In this document: in pieces, positions 60,075 to 64,000 of the stretch
Position numbering within the stretch: position 1 is the first letter of the stretch
Layout: the number at the start of each line of letters is the position of its first letter
DNA from: Tenuibacillus multivorans
Lineage (GTDB): Bacteria; Bacillota; Bacilli; Bacillales; Alkalibacillaceae
Length of the DNA: 64,000 nucleotides
NCBI RefSeq assembly: GCF_900103915.1
Contig: NZ_FNIG01000001.1
Location: 248,001-312,000 of the forward strand
Direction of reading: 5' to 3'
Notes under the pieces: model-generated
The model's input: only the letters and a program-made list of their open reading frames with translations
Told to the model about the DNA's origin: nothing
Database searches by the model: none
Made by a program: the position numbers and the translations under genes

Positions 60075-61100
60075 TTACTTAAGTTCTTTAAGATCATTAG
60101 CTAATTGCTCAGCTTCTTCTTCAGGAATAGGTGCGAATCCAGCTTCCCCTGCAAAATCGTTAACATTCTCCATTACCCAAATCGCATAATCGAGTACTTG
60201 TGGTTTTTCCTTAGCCATTACTGTATTTAAATAAGTGAATACAGGGCGTGTAAAGTTGGCATAAGGTCCATCCTCAGCGATCGTATCAAGTGATGGTTCT
60301 ACAGGGCCTTCGCCAAAGTCGATTTTTACAGCTCTCACTTTATCTTTGTTGTTATCATAGTAACCAAAGCCGAAGAAACCAATTGCATTCGGGTCTTCTG
60401 CCACTAACGTGACAAGGGTAGAATAATTTTGTTGTAGGTTAGCACTTTCAACTAAATCTTGTTCTTCTAATATATTTTCGTAGAAAAATTCATACGTTCC
60501 GTGGTTTTCGTTTGGACCATAAGTTTGAATCTCTTCATTAGGCCAGTCAGGGTTAATATCTGACCACGTTGTATATTCTCCTAAAAAGATATCAATCACT
60601 TGCTGTTCAGTTAATTCCGTTGCATAGGTATTTTCAGGGTTAATGACGATTGTTAAACCATCCAAAGCTAATTTCAATTCTTTTACGTCAATTCCTAATT
60701 CTTCAGCTTTTGCTTTTTCTTCTTCTTTGATTAAGCGTGATGCATCGTTAAAGTCTGTACCATTTTCAACTAAAAATTTCTCAAAACCAGCACTTGTACC
60801 AGAGCGGCTAACTTCAACTGAAACGCCTTGTTGAACATTAAGCATATACTCCTCTGCTAGTACTGACATTAATGGATAAACGGTTCCTGATCCATCAATA
60901 ACAACGCTTCCCTCTAGTTCTTCGTTTTCTGGTTCACTAGATTCGTCTGAGCTAGACTCACTTTCTTGTTCCTCATTGTTATCAGCGCTTGTGTTACCAG
61001 AAGATTCGTTCTCTGTATCTTCTTCACTCCCACAAGCTGCTAAAGCTACTAAAAATAGAGCCAAGATTGATAGAGTGAAAAGCTTTGACATTTTTTTCAT
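60075..61100 (-). CDS. pstS: Phosphate-binding lipoprotein PstS
   Basis: The 341-residue protein has a lipoprotein signal with lipobox ALAACGS (Cys at about 24), an acidic Ser/Glu/Asp/Asn linker of about 40 residues, and a PstS domain: VIDGSGTVYPLMSVLAEEY, RSGTSAGFEKFL, FNDASRLIKEEE and the YGPNENHGTYEFFYENIL segment. It captures phosphate outside the membrane. AGGGGGAC lies nine bases before the ATG. It is the first gene of the operon, directly behind a PhoP box. Confidence 0.95.
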   Translation of the reverse strand: MKKMSKLFTLSILALFLVALAACGSEEDTENESSGNTSADNNEEQESESSSDESSEPENEELEGSVVIDGSGTVYPLMSVLAEEYMLNVQQGVSVEVSRSGTSAGFEKFLVENGTDFNDASRLIKEEEKAKAEELGIDVKELKLALDGLTIVINPENTYATELTEQQVIDIFLGEYTTWSDINPDWPNEEIQTYGPNENHGTYEFFYENILEEQDLVESANLQQNYSTLVTLVAEDPNAIGFFGFGYYDNNKDKVRAVKIDFGEGPVEPSLDTIAEDGPYANFTRPVFTYLNTVMAKEKPQVLDYAIWVMENVNDFAGEAGFAPIPEEEAEQLANDLKELK

Positions 61101-61148
61101 TTTGAAAATGTCCCCCTTATAAGTGTGTTTTATTTAACTTTCACATTC

Positions 61149-61214
61149 ATCATAAATCGGACGTGTGAATATGTCTGTAAAGCTGGTGTAAAGATAAGGT
61201 TAAGAAATTGTAAA
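61149..61214 (-). promoter_or_regulatory. PhoP box and promoter of the pst operon
   Basis: On the minus strand five direct repeats occur: TTTACA, TTAACC, TTTACA, TTTACA and TTCACA, at 61209, 61198, 61187, 61176 and 61164, i.e. with 11-12 bp periodicity. This fits the PhoP consensus TTHACA. A TATGAT -10 lies at 61149-61154. Induction under phosphate starvation is expected. Confidence 0.9.
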
Positions 61215-61258
61215 TATGCATGGTATCAGGCAGTGAGCCGGTTCAAAGCACTAGCAAT

Positions 61259-61286
61259 AAAAAAAGGACCTCCTATACGGAAGTCC
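61259..61286 (-). terminator. Terminator of the SMR gene pair
   Basis: On the minus strand AGGACTTCC pairs with GGAGGTCCT (one mismatch) and is followed by a run of eight T, 17 nt after the SMR stop. Confidence 0.85.
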
Positions 61287-61302
61287 TCTATCGATCTATT
61301 TC

Positions 61303-61617
61303 CTACGATGCTATTTTCAATCCGACCGTAGACGCTATAATCAAACTGATAAATAAAATTCTTAATATTGTGGTGCTTTCATTAAAAAAGATCATTCCGA
61401 CAATGGCGCTACCAGCAGCGCCAATTCCAGTCCAAACCGCATAGGCCGTACTCATCGGCAGTTCAACCATAGCAAAAGATAAAAAGACAAAGCTCAATGA
61501 AAATGCGATGATTAAAATTAAGACCGATTGCCAATTTTTCTTTTGATGGACAAAATTGATGCTTAAAACACCTAACATTTCAAATATACCGGCTAAAATA
61601 AGTGACATCCAATACAT
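61303..61617 (-). CDS. Small multidrug resistance (SMR) family transporter subunit
   Basis: The 104-residue protein has four membrane helices with the SMR landmarks: Glu13 in LILAGIFEMLGVLSINFVHQ and PMSTAYAVWTGIGAAGSAIV. It overlaps the other SMR gene by one base (TAATG-type), so the two form a heterodimeric pair like YkkC/YkkD. The upstream guanidine-I riboswitch indicates export of guanidinium rather than drugs. Confidence 0.9.
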   Translation of the reverse strand: MYWMSLILAGIFEMLGVLSINFVHQKKNWQSVLILIIAFSLSFVFLSFAMVELPMSTAYAVWTGIGAAGSAIVGMIFFNESTTILRILFISLIIASTVGLKIAS

Positions 61618-61946
61618 TAAGATTCACCTCGTTCTTCACTAACTATTTTAAGGCCAATAACACCCACTAGAAGTACAGAAATAAGCAAAATGGTTGTGAT
61701 ATTAAAAGGTTCATTAAAGAAGACTATATCGCTAATGACTGTTCCAGTCGTACCAAGCCCTACAAAAACAGCATACGACGTTCCGACTGGGAGTTTTTCG
61801 CCGGCTATAATGAGTAGGTAGAAGCTTACGACGATTGCTATAACCGTCACGCCCCATTCAAGAACGCTACTAGCATGCTTAAGTCCAATCACCCAAATGA
61901 CTTCAAATACAGCTCCGATGAAAATTTGTAACCAAGCTTTTTGCAT
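61617..61946 (-). CDS. SMR family transporter subunit (YkkC/D-like)
   Basis: The 109-residue protein has four helices and the membrane-embedded Glu in QIFIGAVFEVIWVIGLKHAS, then PVGTSYAVFVGLGTTGTVIS. ATG 61946 follows GAGGTG by six bases; the ATG at 61964 overlaps that region. It is the first gene after the guanidine-I riboswitch and pairs with the next SMR gene to form a proton-coupled exporter. Confidence 0.9.
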   Translation of the reverse strand: MQKAWLQIFIGAVFEVIWVIGLKHASSVLEWGVTVIAIVVSFYLLIIAGEKLPVGTSYAVFVGLGTTGTVISDIVFFNEPFNITTILLISVLLVGVIGLKIVSEERGES

Positions 61947-62019
61947 ACAATCACCTCTTATCACGAAAGCCTTAGTATTATTATTTAACCCATTAATAAC
62001 TTCATTCTAAAGTGAAATA

Positions 62020-62140
62020 AAGCCCGAGAGATTTGTGAAAATCTCCCGGGCTTTTGTCCCTCCGTGTCACGGAAAATCCGTGCGTTTTCTCTCGGACCAG
62101 ACCAAATGAATGCCACTTGCGGAACCCTAGAAAACTTATG
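62020..62140 (-). promoter_or_regulatory. Guanidine-I (ykkC) riboswitch with terminator
   Basis: On the minus strand the conserved elements appear in order: CTAGGGTTCCGC, CTGGTCCGAGAGAAAACG, CACGGAGGGACAAAAGCCCG. The 3' end forms a 13-bp terminator stem (AAGCCCGGGAGAT with ATCTCTCGGGCTT, 62020-62053) before a TTATTT run. Guanidine binding prevents termination and turns on the SMR pair. Confidence 0.95.
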
Positions 62141-62256
62141 GATCGTATTATATTGTTAACTATTTTATCACGACTTTAATTGAATTTCTATTGAAACCAA
62201 TTAAGTGAAAAACGTATAATTTAGTTTAGTTGCTTATGCAAAAGGGGAGGTAAATG

Positions 62257-63033
62257 ATGCGTTCATGGAGTCAGAAAATAGTAGATAATAAGAGCTTTCA
62301 AAATACGATTATCATATTAATTTTAATAAATGCTGTTTTAATCGGATTAGAAACTTATCCAAATGTATATCAACAATACGGTGATTTACTACAGGTATTA
62401 GACCTTGTGATTTTACTTATTTTTACGATTGAAATCGCCTTAAAGTTAATCGCTTCACATCCAACCCGTGACTTTTTTAAAGATGGTTGGAATGTATTCG
62501 ACTTTTTAATCGTCGCGTTTAGCTATATTTTTGTGGGTTCAACATACGTAACGGTTTTACGTATTTTACGTGTGTTAAGGCTGTTCCGAACTATATCGGT
62601 CATCCCCTCGTTAAGAAAATTAGTCAATGCTTTATTGATGACACTGCCTTCGCTAGGTACAATTATGCTGCTTTTGGGGATTGTGTTTTATATATTCAGT
62701 GTCATCGGTACCGTTTTATACGGTAGTGTGAGTCCCGAATTTTTTGGTACGATTCAGCATACTGCTTTAACTTTATTTCAAATGATTACCTTAGAATCAT
62801 GGGCTAGTGGCGTGATGCGTCCAGTGATGGAAGAGGCGCCATATTCGTGGATTTACTTTGTTTCATTTATTTTGGCCGGTTCGTTTGTCGTGCTTAATTT
62901 ATTCGTAGGTGTCATTGTCAATAATTTTGAAAAAGTTGAATCGATGGAATCGGATGATGAAGATGATCTAAAAGAGGAAATCTCAAGCTTGCGTCAAGAA
63001 ATTCAAGAGTTAAAGGATCTTGTTAAAAAATAG
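62257..63033 (+). CDS. Prokaryotic voltage-gated sodium channel (NaChBac-like)
   Basis: The 258-residue channel subunit has six transmembrane helices. S4 has Arg at 102, 105, 108 and 111 in VLRILRVLRLFRTISVIPSL; the selectivity filter TLESWAS (178-184) is the same as that of NaChBac. The C-terminal tail is a charged neck and a coiled coil (about 230-258) that tetramerises. In alkaliphilic Bacillus such channels return sodium for motility and pH homeostasis. ATG 62257 is six bases after GGGGAGG; the ATG at 62254 is too close. Confidence 0.95.
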   Translation: MRSWSQKIVDNKSFQNTIIILILINAVLIGLETYPNVYQQYGDLLQVLDLVILLIFTIEIALKLIASHPTRDFFKDGWNVFDFLIVAFSYIFVGSTYVTVLRILRVLRLFRTISVIPSLRKLVNALLMTLPSLGTIMLLLGIVFYIFSVIGTVLYGSVSPEFFGTIQHTALTLFQMITLESWASGVMRPVMEEAPYSWIYFVSFILAGSFVVLNLFVGVIVNNFEKVESMESDDEDDLKEEISSLRQEIQELKDLVKK

Positions 63034-63210
63034 TTTATCGTTATAGAAAATAATTCAGAAAAGTGTCGAAATTCATTGCGAAAATTGTGGTTTAATGGTA
63101 CTTTTAGAGTAAGTATTATTTTACGTTCGTGTTACAAATATTAATATTCTATTAAATACGTAAACAGTTCATATCTGTTTATAAAGTTTAAGTTCTCATG
63201 GAGTGAGTAT

Positions 63211-64000
63211 ATGGATATCCGTCAATTTTTTAAAAACGTATGGCAAAATCTTTCGGTCAAAAAAGCGCAGCCAGCTTTTGCAACGTCACATGGAGCGGTG
63301 AAAGAGGACGAAAAGCAGCAATATCAGAAATTCCAGGCAGCGAAGCTTTTTGAACGTGATAAAAATGAAGATGAACCAAACCAACAATCGCACTCCGAAC
63401 CTTCTACACCTAGCTATGATCCGATGCCGGAGCCGAAAGATTATCGAAAAAAGGATAAAATTGCATTAGATTTGCTTGTAGCGGTTGATCAGATGATGAG
63501 CGACCGTGATTTAGTGAAGCAAAATTTAGATGATGTAAGAGACCGGTTAAAGCATAGTGATGATTATGTAAATAAATTAACGCAAGAAAAAGCACAGCTA
63601 GAGCAAACCGTGTCTGACAAGGACACCGAGATTGGACGTCTAGACGATCAAATTGCTAATCGGAATATGAAATACGATCAATTGATGGAAGATTACCAAG
63701 AAATGCAAATGCGTTTAACGCGTGAGATTGAAGAATTGAAGAATAATATTAACATAGAAGAGGAACGCTATGCGAAACTAAATGAAACATATGAACGTCA
63801 CCAAATGGAAAGCATTTCAAAAGAACAAAAGCTTGAGGATAAAATTCGCGAGTTAGAAACGAAAAATGAAAACCTTCAGAAGAAATACTACAAAATACGC
63901 GAAGAAAATTCCTATTTACTTGGTATGTTCAAGGACTTCAATAACCGTATGAGTTCATCATTTAAAGCTTATGACTTAGATGATGAATTAGAGACAAAAC
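63211..64000 (+). CDS. Long coiled-coil protein, truncated by the window end
   Basis: ATG 63211 follows GGAGTGAG and opens a frame that runs without stop to the window end (263 codons seen). The first 100 residues are a low-complexity, charged region (DEPNQQSHSEPSTPSYDPMP). From about residue 105 the chain is a continuous Glu/Lys-rich coiled coil (KLTQEKAQLEQTVSDKDTEI and on). No signal peptide or membrane helix is seen so far. Family not recognised. Since the stop is outside, the protein is incomplete here. Confidence 0.75.
   Translation, partial: MDIRQFFKNVWQNLSVKKAQPAFATSHGAVKEDEKQQYQKFQAAKLFERDKNEDEPNQQSHSEPSTPSYDPMPEPKDYRKKDKIALDLLVAVDQMMSDRDLVKQNLDDVRDRLKHSDDYVNKLTQEKAQLEQTVSDKDTEIGRLDDQIANRNMKYDQLMEDYQEMQMRLTREIEELKNNINIEEERYAKLNETYERHQMESISKEQKLEDKIRELETKNENLQKKYYKIREENSYLLGMFKDFNNRMSSSFKAYDLDDELETK

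Noticed and set aside
1-64000. CRISPR arrays, complete insertion sequences, tRNA or rRNA genes, prophage
   Set aside because: No regularly spaced direct repeats with spacers, transposase genes, cloverleaf tRNA motifs, rRNA segments or phage structural genes were found by reading both strands.

Overview
The window reads as a chromosome segment of a low-GC, spore-forming-type Firmicute of the family Bacillaceae. Support: strong AGGAGG-type ribosome binding sites with frequent TTG and GTG starts, Bce-type antimicrobial-peptide modules, GbsR, DUF4183 proteins, a guanidine-I leader of the ykkCD kind, PhoP direct repeats and a CcpA cre site. A NaChBac-like sodium channel and a glycine betaine-type binding protein suggest a salt- or alkali-adapted lineage, but the genus cannot be fixed from the sequence alone. 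All motif and alignment statements were made by eye.

Layout. 1-5.2 kb: a coiled-coil ORF, an FMN-dependent lactate oxidase-like gene with a divergent TetR regulator, and a BceAB-type transporter. 5.5-11 kb: a chemoreceptor with a structured leader, a VanZ-like protein, a PadR/HAAS pair, and the BceRS-type two-component system that probably belongs to the BceAB genes. 11-16.7 kb: an accessory stretch with a repeat-built coiled-coil protein, a type I toxin-like small-peptide locus, a broken HTH gene, an HD hydrolase, a phosphotransferase-fold protein, a lipoprotein, a NUDIX hydrolase and a terpenoid-cyclase-like protein. 16.9-18.8 kb: a quinone reductase-like enzyme and a thioesterase preceded by a cobalamin riboswitch.

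18.9-31.9 kb is a carboxylate and amino-acid-derivative utilisation block: isoaspartyl dipeptidase, a fumarate-reductase-like flavoprotein with a short [2Fe-2S] partner, two Asp/Glu-racemase-superfamily proteins (one without any cysteine), a CitA/DcuS-type two-component system, a tripartite tricarboxylate transporter (tctCBA) behind a cre site, and a DASS-type carrier. A LysE exporter remnant with its ArsR regulator lies inside it. 32-36.4 kb: an ABC-2 exporter, a flavohaemoprotein remnant, and a gbsR / cysteine hydrolase / betaine-binding protein operon.

36.6-39.5 kb holds an RNPP (PlcR/NprR-like) regulator facing a 49-residue secreted peptide gene too short for usual gene calling, a likely undescribed peptide quorum-sensing pair, followed by a GAF-EAL c-di-GMP phosphodiesterase. 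42-49.7 kb is a complete Tad/Flp pilus operon led by a c-di-GMP-I riboswitch with its terminator, so c-di-GMP probably controls pilus transcription. 49.8-56.6 kb: two DUF4183 proteins, small enzymes, a shortened thioredoxin, an M20 amidohydrolase, a preQ1-I-led queF/yhhQ pair and a MurE paralogue with an altered specificity motif. 56.6-61.2 kb: the pst-phoU phosphate operon behind a textbook Pho box. 61.3-64 kb: a guanidine-I-controlled SMR pair, a NaChBac-like channel and a coiled-coil protein running off the window edge.
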